In this document: positions 54,647 to 62,024 of the stretch, one piece after another
Layout: the number at the start of each line of letters is the position of its first letter
How positions within the stretch are numbered: position 1 is the first letter of the stretch
NCBI GenBank assembly: GCA_903891325.1
Contig: CAITEC010000042.1
Coordinates: 1 to 64,000, forward strand
Length of the DNA stretch: 64,000 nt
DNA from: an uncultured Opitutaceae bacterium
GTDB taxonomy: Bacteria; Verrucomicrobiota; Verrucomicrobiia; Opitutales; Opitutaceae
Direction: 5' to 3'
Notes under the pieces: model-generated
Database searches by the model: none
Told to the model about the DNA's origin: nothing
Seen by the model: the letters and a program-made list of their open reading frames with translations, nothing else
Translations under genes and position numbers: made by a program

Positions 54647-55501
54647 ATGGAAATCCGAAACGCGACGGATCCGGCCTGCGACTCGCCCAGCCTCCACTGG
54701 ACGTCGACGGACGGCTGGTCCTCGGTTTCGGAGCGCCTGGTGGTCGAGGCCCCGCTTGCGATCGAGATCGCCTACGAGCGCCAGGGGCAGGAGGTGCGGA
54801 AGGTTCTGGCGGTCACGATGCGCACTCCCGGATCCGACGAGGAGCTGGCGATCGGCTTTCTCTTCTCAGAGGGGCTGATCGGGGGACTTGAGGACGTTAC
54901 CGGCGGCGCGGCAGCGGCGGAAAACTCCCGGGGCGAGGCGATTGCCACCTGGCGCGTCCGGCTGGCCCGCGCGCCCGGCGAGGAACTGCAGCGCGTCAGC
55001 CGCGGGCTCATCACCAGCTCCGCCTGCGGCCTGTGCGGGCGCTCGACGCTGGAGGGGCTGCCCCTGGGCGGCGCCGGGGCGGTCCCCCTGGGCGAGCCGC
55101 TCACCTGCGAGGCGATCCTCGCCCTTCCCGGGGAATTGCGCCGCCTCCAGAAGACCTTCGACGAGACGGGCGGCTGCCACGGTGCGGCGCTCTTTGACGC
55201 GAAGGGCCCCCTGCTCCTCGCCCGCGAGGACGTCGGCCGGCACAATGCGGTGGACAAGCTGATCGGCGCCGCGCTGCTGCGTGGAATCCCGGCCGCCGGG
55301 AAGATCCTCGCCCTCAGCGGCCGGGCCAGCTTCGAGCTGGTCCAGAAGGCGGCCGCGGCCGGGATTGCGGCGGTCGTGGCCGTCGGCGCCCCCTCGTCGC
55401 TGGCGGTGACAATCGCCCATGAGACGGGCATCACGCTGATAGGCTTCACGCGCGGCAACCGGTTCAACGTGTACGCGCACGCCGCGCGGCTGAAGACCTG
55501 A
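54647..55501 (+). CDS. fdhD: Formate dehydrogenase accessory sulfurtransferase FdhD
   Basis: A 284-residue FdhD protein, which transfers sulfur to the bis-MGD molybdenum cofactor of formate dehydrogenases. It has the family pattern E-A-P-L-A-I-E-I, T-M-R-T-P-G-S-D-E-E-L-A-I-G-F-L-F-S-E-G, the paired cysteines C127-G-L-C130 and E-D-V-G-R-H-N-A-V-D-K. No molybdoenzyme is encoded in this window. It is followed 10 bases later by a MOSC-domain gene. Confidence 0.95.
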   Translation: MEIRNATDPACDSPSLHWTSTDGWSSVSERLVVEAPLAIEIAYERQGQEVRKVLAVTMRTPGSDEELAIGFLFSEGLIGGLEDVTGGAAAAENSRGEAIATWRVRLARAPGEELQRVSRGLITSSACGLCGRSTLEGLPLGGAGAVPLGEPLTCEAILALPGELRRLQKTFDETGGCHGAALFDAKGPLLLAREDVGRHNAVDKLIGAALLRGIPAAGKILALSGRASFELVQKAAAAGIAAVVAVGAPSSLAVTIAHETGITLIGFTRGNRFNVYAHAARLKT

Positions 55502-55511
55502 TTCAAGCGCC

Positions 55512-55988
55512 ATGATCGTCACGCGGCTCTTTCTCTGCCCCGAGCATGTCTATGTCGGGCACTTCGGCCGGCTCGCCGGGACCGAGCCCATGGAGCGGGT
55601 CGACCGCGTTCGTGCCGTCGCCGGCCGGGGGCTCGAGGGGGACCGCTATTTCGACAAGCCCTCGGGTCACAAGGGACAGGTGACCTTCTTCGCCGAGGAA
55701 ACCTGGCGGGAGCTCCGCAGGAAATTCTCGCAGGACGGGCCGGGGCCGGAAGTCTTCCGCAGGAACATCCTCGTGCGGGGCGCGGACCTGAACGCCCTGA
55801 TCGGCGCGGAGTTCGAGGTGCAGGGAGTCCGCTTCAGCGGATCGGAATACTGCAAGCCCTGCTTCTGGATGGACCAGGCGTTTGCCCCGGGAACCCTGGA
55901 CGCATTGACGGAGTGGAAGGCCGGCGGGCTGCGCGCGCGGATCCTGACGGACGGCTGGCTCGAGGCCCCGGCCGCAGACGAAGGTTGA
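55512..55988 (+). CDS. MOSC-domain protein
   Basis: A 158-residue MOSC protein: G-R-G-L-E-G-D-R-Y-F, H-K-G-Q-V-T-F-F, R-R-N-I-L-V-R-G-A-D-L-N and the Cys-rich Y-C-K-P-C-F-W-M-D segment near residue 115. MOSC domains handle molybdenum-cofactor sulfur or Moco-linked substrates. It lies between fdhD and a mobA-like gene, consistent with a cofactor role. Confidence 0.88.
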   Translation: MIVTRLFLCPEHVYVGHFGRLAGTEPMERVDRVRAVAGRGLEGDRYFDKPSGHKGQVTFFAEETWRELRRKFSQDGPGPEVFRRNILVRGADLNALIGAEFEVQGVRFSGSEYCKPCFWMDQAFAPGTLDALTEWKAGGLRARILTDGWLEAPAADEG

Positions 55989-55991
55989 ACG

Positions 55992-57551
55992 ATGCAGGGC
56001 TTCGTGCTGGCCGGGGGCGACTCCCGGCGGATGGGTTCCGACAAGGCGGAGATCGTCCTCGACGGCGAGCCGCTGTGGCGGCGGCAGTGCCGCGTCCTGC
56101 GCGAGGCGGGCAGCTCGCCGGTGGTCCTGGTCCGCAGAACCGGCCAGCGCGCGCCGGCGGGAATCGAGGTGATTCGCGACCGTTTCGGCGACGCGGGCCC
56201 CCTCGCCGGGCTCCATGCCGCGCTGGCCGCGGCGACCGGCGCGCACATTGCGGTGCTCGCCGTGGACATGCCCGGGGTGGACGCCGGCTGGTTTCGCCGG
56301 CTGCTCGGGTGCTGCCGGCCCGGCGCCGGGGCGATGGCCCGGCATCCCGCGGCCGCGGAGCCGCTCGCGGCTGTCTATCCCCGTGAGGCGATCGTCCAGG
56401 TCGAGGCCCGGCTCGGTCGCGGGGAATTCTCGCTCCAGGGCCTGGCCGAGGCGCTGGCGGAGTCCGGGGCGATGGCGCTTGTGCCACTGCCCCCGGCGGA
56501 GCTGTGGCGGGCCGTGAGCATCAACACCGCGGCCCAGGCCTCCGCCTGGCGCGGCGACCCGGCGGCCGCACTCCTGGGCGAATTGCGGGACGCGGGCCTC
56601 CTCGCCGATCCGGCGGCGCGGCTGACACCGCTCTCCGGCGGGGTCTCCAGCGACATCTACCTTGTCGACGACGGCCCGCGGCGCTTCGTCGTCAAGCGGG
56701 CCCTCGCCAAGCTGCGGGTCAGGGACGACTGGTTTGCCGACCTGGGCCGCAATCGGGTGGAGCGGGACTATCTGGCCTATGCCCTGAAGATCGTTCGCGG
56801 GGCGGTACCCCGCGTGATCCACGCCGACCCGGCGAAGGATTGGTTTGCGATGGAATACCTGGGGGGCGACCTCCTCAACTGGAAGACCGAGCTGCTCGCG
56901 GGGCGGGCGGATCCGGCGGCCGCCCGGCTCGCGGGGGAGACGCTCGGCCGGCTGCACGCCGCCTCCTGGGGGGACCCGGCCGCGCAGGCGACCTTCGACA
57001 CGCTCCCAAATTTCACGGACCTGAGGATTGAGCCCTACCTCCTCAGCACGGCTGACCGCGTGCCGGCCGTCGCGCAAATCCTCCGGGAGGAGGCGGCCCG
57101 GCTTGCGGCGACCCGGATCGCGCTCGTCCACGGCGACTACAGCCCGAAGAACCTCCTGGTCGGGCCGGGCCGCGTGGTTGTCCTCGACGCGGAAACCGCC
57201 TGGTACGGCGACCCGGCCTTCGACACGGGCTTCCTGCTCAATCACCTCTTCCTGAAGGCGCTCCACCGCGCCCCGGAGGGCGACGCGCTGCTCGCGCTGG
57301 TCGGCGAGGCGTGGCGGGCCTATGCCGCGGCGCTCGGCCGCCATGCCGACGCGGGGATCGAGGCCCGCACCGTCCGCCTGGTCCTTTCGCTCATGATTGC
57401 GCGCGTCCATGGCAAGTCGCCGGTCGAGTACCTCACCGACCCGGGCAAGCGCCGCGGGCTTTCGGATTTTGCCTGTCGACACCTGGCGCGTCCCCCGGAA
57501 ACTGTGGCCGGGCTCGCCGCCGCCTGGCGCGCCGCCTTTTCCCGGACATGA
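55992..57551 (+). CDS. MobA-type nucleotidyltransferase fused to APH-type kinase
   Basis: A 519-residue two-domain protein. Residues 1 to about 190 are MobA-like: L-A-G-G-D-S-R-R-M-G-S-D-K-A-E (6-20), G-D-A-G-P-L-A-G-L (66-74), V-D-M-P-G-V (91-96) and S-I-N-T (176-179); such domains link GMP to molybdopterin. Residues about 205-519 are an aminoglycoside-phosphotransferase/methylthioribose-kinase-like domain: L-S-G-G-V-S-S-D (214-221), ATP-binding Lys235, H-G-D-Y-S-P-K-N (380-387, catalytic Asp382) and V-L-D-A-E (397-401, metal Asp399). The frame is continuous, so the fusion is not a sequencing frameshift. Its stop overlaps the enolase-like gene (ATGA). The kinase substrate is unknown. Confidence 0.88.
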   Translation: MQGFVLAGGDSRRMGSDKAEIVLDGEPLWRRQCRVLREAGSSPVVLVRRTGQRAPAGIEVIRDRFGDAGPLAGLHAALAAATGAHIAVLAVDMPGVDAGWFRRLLGCCRPGAGAMARHPAAAEPLAAVYPREAIVQVEARLGRGEFSLQGLAEALAESGAMALVPLPPAELWRAVSINTAAQASAWRGDPAAALLGELRDAGLLADPAARLTPLSGGVSSDIYLVDDGPRRFVVKRALAKLRVRDDWFADLGRNRVERDYLAYALKIVRGAVPRVIHADPAKDWFAMEYLGGDLLNWKTELLAGRADPAAARLAGETLGRLHAASWGDPAAQATFDTLPNFTDLRIEPYLLSTADRVPAVAQILREEAARLAATRIALVHGDYSPKNLLVGPGRVVVLDAETAWYGDPAFDTGFLLNHLFLKALHRAPEGDALLALVGEAWRAYAAALGRHADAGIEARTVRLVLSLMIARVHGKSPVEYLTDPGKRRGLSDFACRHLARPPETVAGLAAAWRAAFSRT

Positions 57552-58834
57552 GAATCAAATCCGTTTCGGCCCTCCAGATCTTCGACAGCCGCGGGAACCC
57601 GACGGTTGAGGCCGAGGTCGAGCTGGAGAACGGGATCCGCGGCTGCGGGCTCGTCCCCTCGGGCGCGTCCACGGGCCGGCACGAGGCGCTCGAGCTGCGC
57701 GACGGCAACCCGGCCGATTACCGGGGGAAGTCCGTCCACCGCGCGGTGGCGAACGTCACCGGGGAGATTGCCGGGGCGGTTCGCGGGCGCGACATCCTCG
57801 ACCAGGCCGGCATCGACGGGACGCTGGTCGCCCTCGACGGGACGCCGGACAAGACGCGGCTCGGGGCAAACGCGATCCTCGCGGTCTCGATGGCGGTCGC
57901 GCGCGCGGCCGCGGCGGCCCGCGGGGTTCCCCTCTTTGAAAGCCTGGGAGGGGGCACGCTCCTGCCGCTCCCCGAGATCCAGGTGTTCGGCGGGGGAAAG
58001 CATGCGGCCGGGCGTGTGGACCTGCAGGACTTCATGGTGATCGCCCTCGGGGCGTCGAGCTACGATGCCGCGCTGGCGATGACCGCCGACGTGATCGCCG
58101 CCGCCGGCGCAACGCTGAAGGAGCGGGGTCTCCTCGCCGGGGTGGCCGACGAGGGAGGCTACTGGCCGGTCTTCGACCGCAACGAGGACGGGATCGCCGC
58201 GCTGGTCGCCGCGATCGAGCGCGCCGGCTACGTCCCGGGCCGGGACGTCGGCATATCCCTCGACGTGGCCGCGACCGACCTGTTCCGCAACGGGCACTAC
58301 GAGCTGGGGTTGGAGCACAAGCGCCTCACCCCGGACCAGTTCGCGGGGCTCATGATCGGGTGGGTTAGGAATTTTCCGATCGTCTCGATCGAGGATCCCG
58401 CGGCCGAGGACGACTGGGAGGGCTGGGGGCGCATCCGGGAGGCGATCGGCAACCGCTGCCAGCTGGTGGGCGACGACCACTTCACGACGAACCTCACGCG
58501 GATCGAGCGCGGGATCGCCGATCGCACGGCCAACGCGGTCCTGATCAAGCTCAACCAGGTTGGGACCGTGACCGAGACGCTGCAGGCGATCCGGCTCACC
58601 CAGTCCGCCGGCTGGCTTCCGGTTGTCTCGGCCCGCTCGGGAGAGACCGAGGATGCCTTCATTTCCCACCTCGCGGTGGCCACCGACGCCGGCCAGCTCA
58701 AGGTCGGATCCTTCTCCCGCGGGGAGCGGATGGCGAAGTGGAACGAGGTCCTCCGGATCCAGGCGCGGCTCGGGTCCCGCGCCCGCTTCGCCGGCGCCGG
58801 GCTCTTCGCCGGGGCCGGCATCCGCTTCCGATGA
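57548..58834 (+). CDS. Enolase paralogue with altered active site
   Basis: A 428-residue enolase-family protein, full length, with conserved S-G-A-S-T-G (38-43), His152, D-E-G-G (201-204), metal ligands Asp239 (S-L-D-V-A-A), Glu282 (I-E-D-P) and Asp309 (V-G-D-D), and lysines 334 (L-I-K-L-N) and 385 (Q-L-K-V-G-S). Two normally invariant residues differ: the Q-E-F-M Glu is Asp161 (Q-D-F-M), and the catalytic V-V-S-H-R-S-G-E-T-E-D His is Ala362. The loop before His152 (E-I-Q-V-F-G-G-G-K-H) is also unlike housekeeping enolase. It probably acts on a related phosphorylated acid rather than 2-phosphoglycerate. Coupled at both ends by ATGA overlaps to the kinase fusion and an MFS gene. Confidence 0.88.
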   Translation: MRIKSVSALQIFDSRGNPTVEAEVELENGIRGCGLVPSGASTGRHEALELRDGNPADYRGKSVHRAVANVTGEIAGAVRGRDILDQAGIDGTLVALDGTPDKTRLGANAILAVSMAVARAAAAARGVPLFESLGGGTLLPLPEIQVFGGGKHAAGRVDLQDFMVIALGASSYDAALAMTADVIAAAGATLKERGLLAGVADEGGYWPVFDRNEDGIAALVAAIERAGYVPGRDVGISLDVAATDLFRNGHYELGLEHKRLTPDQFAGLMIGWVRNFPIVSIEDPAAEDDWEGWGRIREAIGNRCQLVGDDHFTTNLTRIERGIADRTANAVLIKLNQVGTVTETLQAIRLTQSAGWLPVVSARSGETEDAFISHLAVATDAGQLKVGSFSRGERMAKWNEVLRIQARLGSRARFAGAGLFAGAGIRFR

Positions 58835-60054
58835 GGCCTCCGTCCGGACTGCCGCCGCGCGCATGGCTGGTTGTCGGGCTGCTCTGGTTTGTGGGCGGCT
58901 GCAATTACCTGGTCCGGATCATGATCACGACGATGCACGGGTCCGTCGTGGAGGCCTTCCCCATGTCGGAGGCGCACTTCGGCCTCCTGTCCTCGTCCTT
59001 TCTCTGGGTCTACGGGCTGCTCAGCCCCTTCGCCGGCTACCTCTCGGACCGGTTCAGCCGCAGCCGCGTCATCCTCGTGAGCATGATCGGCTGGTCGACG
59101 GTCACCTGGCTGACCGCCTACGCCCGGAATTTTGAGGAGCTGATCGCCATGCGCGCGCTCCTGGGCGTCTTCGAGGCCTGCTACCTGCCCGCGGCCCTGG
59201 CGCTCATCACCGACTACCATCGCGGCCCGACCCGCGCCTTCGCCGTGGGGGTGCACATGACCGGGATCATGGTCGGCTCGGCGCTCGGCGGTCTCGGGGG
59301 CTGGCTGGCCGAGCACCGGAGCTGGCACTACGCCTTCAGCCTGGTCGGGGGCGCCGGGGTCGTTTATGGCGTCCTGCTCATCTTCGTCCTCCGCGATCAC
59401 CCGCGTGAGGCGGCGGGCGGGGGGCACGAGCCGCCCGGACATCCCCGGTTTTTCCCCGCCATCAGGAGTCTCTTCGGGAACGGATCGTTCATCCTCGCCC
59501 TCGTGTACTGGGGGCTCCTGGGGATCGTCCCCTGGGCGATGTCCGGCTGGATGCCCGTCTATCTCAAGGAGCACTTCAACCTCGCGCAGGGCGTGGCGGG
59601 GTTTTCCTCCACGGGCTTTTCCTACTTCCCGGGGATCGCCGGGCTCCTGATCGGCGGGGCCTGGTCGGACCGCTGGAGCCGCTCGAACCCGCGGGCCTGC
59701 CTCTACGTGCCGGCGATCGGGCTCGCGCTCTCGGCGCCGGGCATCCTGCTCGCCGCGCACACCGGGACCCTCGGGTTCGCACTGGCCGGGCTGGTCGTCT
59801 TCGGGGCCACCACCGCGTTCACGAGCAGCACGATGATGCCGATCCTCTGCCTGGTCTCCAGCCCGCGCTACCGGGCTACGGGCTACGGGGTCCTCAATGC
59901 CGTGGCAAACGTCGTCGCCGGGCTCACGAATTACGCCGGCGGCGCCCTGCGCGACGCCCACATCGACATCGTCCGGATCTTCGAGCTGGCCGCGGCCGCG
60001 GAGATCGTCTGCGCGGCGCTCGTGCTCTTCCTGAGGCCGCGGGCGGCTACTTGA
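58831..60054 (+). CDS. MFS transporter (ACS-like)
   Basis: A 407-residue permease with about twelve membrane segments, V-R-I-M-I-T-T in TM1, G-Y-L-S-D-R-F-S-R-S-R in loop 2-3 and G-G-A-W-S-D-R-W-S-R in loop 8-9, similar to organic-acid importers of the ACS branch. Its ATG overlaps the enolase-like stop. As the last gene of the operon it may import the substrate of the kinase and enolase-like enzymes. Its 3' end overlaps the convergent RidA gene by eight bases. Confidence 0.82.
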   Translation: MRPPSGLPPRAWLVVGLLWFVGGCNYLVRIMITTMHGSVVEAFPMSEAHFGLLSSSFLWVYGLLSPFAGYLSDRFSRSRVILVSMIGWSTVTWLTAYARNFEELIAMRALLGVFEACYLPAALALITDYHRGPTRAFAVGVHMTGIMVGSALGGLGGWLAEHRSWHYAFSLVGGAGVVYGVLLIFVLRDHPREAAGGGHEPPGHPRFFPAIRSLFGNGSFILALVYWGLLGIVPWAMSGWMPVYLKEHFNLAQGVAGFSSTGFSYFPGIAGLLIGGAWSDRWSRSNPRACLYVPAIGLALSAPGILLAAHTGTLGFALAGLVVFGATTAFTSSTMMPILCLVSSPRYRATGYGVLNAVANVVAGLTNYAGGALRDAHIDIVRIFELAAAAEIVCAALVLFLRPRAAT

Positions 60055-60430
60055 CCACGGCCACGCACTCGATCTCGTACTGGAGCGAGGCGGGGAGGCA
60101 GTGGGTGATCGTCGCGCGCGCGGGATAGGGCTCCGAGAAGTACTCCCGGTAGATCTCGTTGTAGCGCGCGACATTGGCCGGATCGCGCACGTAGTTGCGG
60201 GTCTGGACGACGTGGCGCATATCGCTGCCGCAGCCCTCCACGATTCGCTTCATGTTCTCGATCGAGCGGCGGACCTCCCCCTCGAAGGTGTCGGGCACGA
60301 TGGCCCCGGAGGCGTCGACCGACGCCTGGCCGGAGACGAAGATCAGTTCGCCCACGCGGACGGCGGGCGAGAAGGGAAGGTGGGACACGGGCATGCCCGG
60401 CATCCTGGGATGTTCGATGGTCGGTTTCAT
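60047..60430 (-). CDS. RidA-family enamine/imine deaminase
   Basis: A 127-residue RidA/YjgF protein: P-F-S-P-A-V-R-V-G-E-L-I-F-V-S-G-Q, the R-N-Y-V-R-D segment, and a C-terminal P-A-R-A-T-I-T-H-C-L-P-A-S-L-Q-Y-E-I-E-C-V-A-V. The usual catalytic Arg is seen in Y-P-A-R-A-T. RidA clears reactive enamines made by PLP enzymes, fitting the aminotransferase upstream in the same direction. Confidence 0.9.
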   Translation of the reverse strand: MKPTIEHPRMPGMPVSHLPFSPAVRVGELIFVSGQASVDASGAIVPDTFEGEVRRSIENMKRIVEGCGSDMRHVVQTRNYVRDPANVARYNEIYREYFSEPYPARATITHCLPASLQYEIECVAVVK

Positions 60431-60451
60431 GAGAGGTGGGAAAGTTTGGGG

Positions 60452-60477
60452 GTGGAGCGCGATCTCCGAGCGCGCTG
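60452..60477 (+). repeat. 26-base dispersed repeat, copy 2
   Basis: Identical to the reverse complement of 376-401. Here it is followed after seven bases by a TGTAGCCGG hairpin repeat, so the two may be parts of one composite element. Confidence 0.65.
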
Positions 60478-60484
60478 GTCTGGT

Positions 60485-60510
60485 TGTAGCCGGCCTCGCT
60501 GAGGCCGGTG
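60485..60510 (+). repeat. TGTAGCCGG hairpin repeat, copy 3
   Basis: TGTAGCCGGCCTC, loop GCT, GAGGCCGGTG; eight-pair stem. It lies between the M81 peptidase stop and the RidA start, where it could influence read-through. Confidence 0.65.
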
Positions 60511-60515
60511 CCGAT

Positions 60516-62024
60516 TCATGAGAAGTCGAAGGAGGGGTTTTCGATCGGGTCGAGGGGATGGATGGGCCGGCGGAGTCGCCGGTAGGGAAAGGAGGCCAGG
60601 TTGCTGGAGCAGGGGCCGGGAGTGTCGACGTAAAAGGAGGCCGCGGCAACCGGATCGTAGGCGGCCCGGTGCGCGACCGCCGCCTTGACGCCGATGAAGG
60701 CAAAGTCGCGGGGCTCGATTCCCTGGCTGCGGAGCTGGCCCAGGTCGAAGGGCGGCGTCTTTCGGCTGGTGAGCAGGATCGTGACGCCGCCGTGCCGGAC
60801 GACGGCGCAGGGGCCCATCCGGCATCGGGTCCCGCTCATCGAGGCGAGGTGGCTGCGGGGATTCTCGAGCATGAAGTCGCCGTCGCTCCGGGACACGAGA
60901 ATGGCGTCCAGCTCCACGGGCCCCGGGTCGAGCGGCGACCCGCGGCCGCCGACCGCCAGGGGCGCTCGCCCGCCAACGGGGGTTGCGGAGAGCCGGGCGA
61001 CGGAGACCGGGTCGTTGATGACGACCAGCGCCCGCTGCACCGAATGCGCGAGGAGGGCGCGAAGGACGCCGGTCCCGTCCCCGGGCGCCCCCCCGCCGAT
61101 ATTGTCCGAGGGCTCAACGAGCAGAGTCGGGCCCCCCGCCGCCGGCGCGAGCCGGCCGACCGCCGCGTCGGCGGACGGATAGGAGACATCGCCCGCCTCG
61201 CGCAGCGACCAGGCGAGCCGGGCCCCCTCCTCCAGCCGCAGCTGGACCGGCGAGGGCTCGCCGGTGAAGACCGCTCCGAGGCTCACGCCCGCGTCGGGCA
61301 CGTCTGCGAAGGCGAATCCGGCGATCACGTTGAGGGCCCAGATGGCGGGAAAGTCCCGCTCCGTCTCCGCGGCAAAGCGGCCGAGCGCAAGCATCGGATC
61401 GCCCTGCGTCCCGGTCGCCGTCGGCGGCAGGAGGAGCGGCAGCCGGCAGAGCGCCATCCGCGGCGTTCGCCCCTCGCGGAGGCAGCGGCCGAGGAGCCGC
61501 GCTGCGCGCGCGGCGGCTTCCTTCGCGTCGGTGTGCGGGTTTTTCCGGTAGGCGACAAGCCCATTGGAGTGGGCGCACATGAGCGGTGTCACGCTCGCAT
61601 GGAGATCCAGGACGCCGAAGACGGGCACTCCCGCCGCCCCGGGAAGCGAGCGGAAGCGGGCGAGAAGCTCCCCCTCCGGATCCACGAGCGAGTGCGTGAC
61701 CATCGCGCCGTGGAGGACGGCGAAGAACGCGTCGATCCCCGCGGCGAGGGCGGGCCGGGCCCGCGACTCGAATTCCGACCAGAAGCGCTCGAAGGCGGAG
61801 TCCTCGACCATGCCGCTGGGCTGCGCACGGGCGTCGACGGTGGGGATCACCTCCCAGCCCGCCTCCCGCGCGACCCCGAGAAAGCCGTCGGTGGGCGACT
61901 GGTCGCCCTCCTTGGCGAGGACCTCCGCCCCCAGGGCGACCTCGAAGTCCCCCCAGGGCGTCGTTTCGGCGAGGAAGGTGTGGGTCTCGTGGTAGAGCCC
62001 GGCCAGGAGGATCCGCGGCTTCAT
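60516..62024 (-). CDS. M81-family metallopeptidase (MlrC-like)
   Basis: A 502-residue M81 (microcystin-degradation MlrC-type) protein. It begins I-L-L-A-G-L-Y-H-E-T-H-T-F, the family hallmark with metal-binding His and Glu, and has L-H-G-A-M-V, V-L-D-L-H-A-S-V-T, N-P-H-T-D and D-N-I-G-G-G-A-P-G-D-G-T. Many members are uncharacterised amidohydrolases rather than toxin-degrading enzymes. Its ATG overlaps the aminotransferase stop (ATGA). Confidence 0.9.
   Translation of the reverse strand: MKPRILLAGLYHETHTFLAETTPWGDFEVALGAEVLAKEGDQSPTDGFLGVAREAGWEVIPTVDARAQPSGMVEDSAFERFWSEFESRARPALAAGIDAFFAVLHGAMVTHSLVDPEGELLARFRSLPGAAGVPVFGVLDLHASVTPLMCAHSNGLVAYRKNPHTDAKEAAARAARLLGRCLREGRTPRMALCRLPLLLPPTATGTQGDPMLALGRFAAETERDFPAIWALNVIAGFAFADVPDAGVSLGAVFTGEPSPVQLRLEEGARLAWSLREAGDVSYPSADAAVGRLAPAAGGPTLLVEPSDNIGGGAPGDGTGVLRALLAHSVQRALVVINDPVSVARLSATPVGGRAPLAVGGRGSPLDPGPVELDAILVSRSDGDFMLENPRSHLASMSGTRCRMGPCAVVRHGGVTILLTSRKTPPFDLGQLRSQGIEPRDFAFIGVKAAVAHRAAYDPVAAASFYVDTPGPCSSNLASFPYRRLRRPIHPLDPIENPSFDFS

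Noticed and set aside
60516..62024. Microcystin-degradation gene mlrC in the strict sense
   Set aside because: The M81 family is broad and no mlrA, mlrB or mlrD genes are present.
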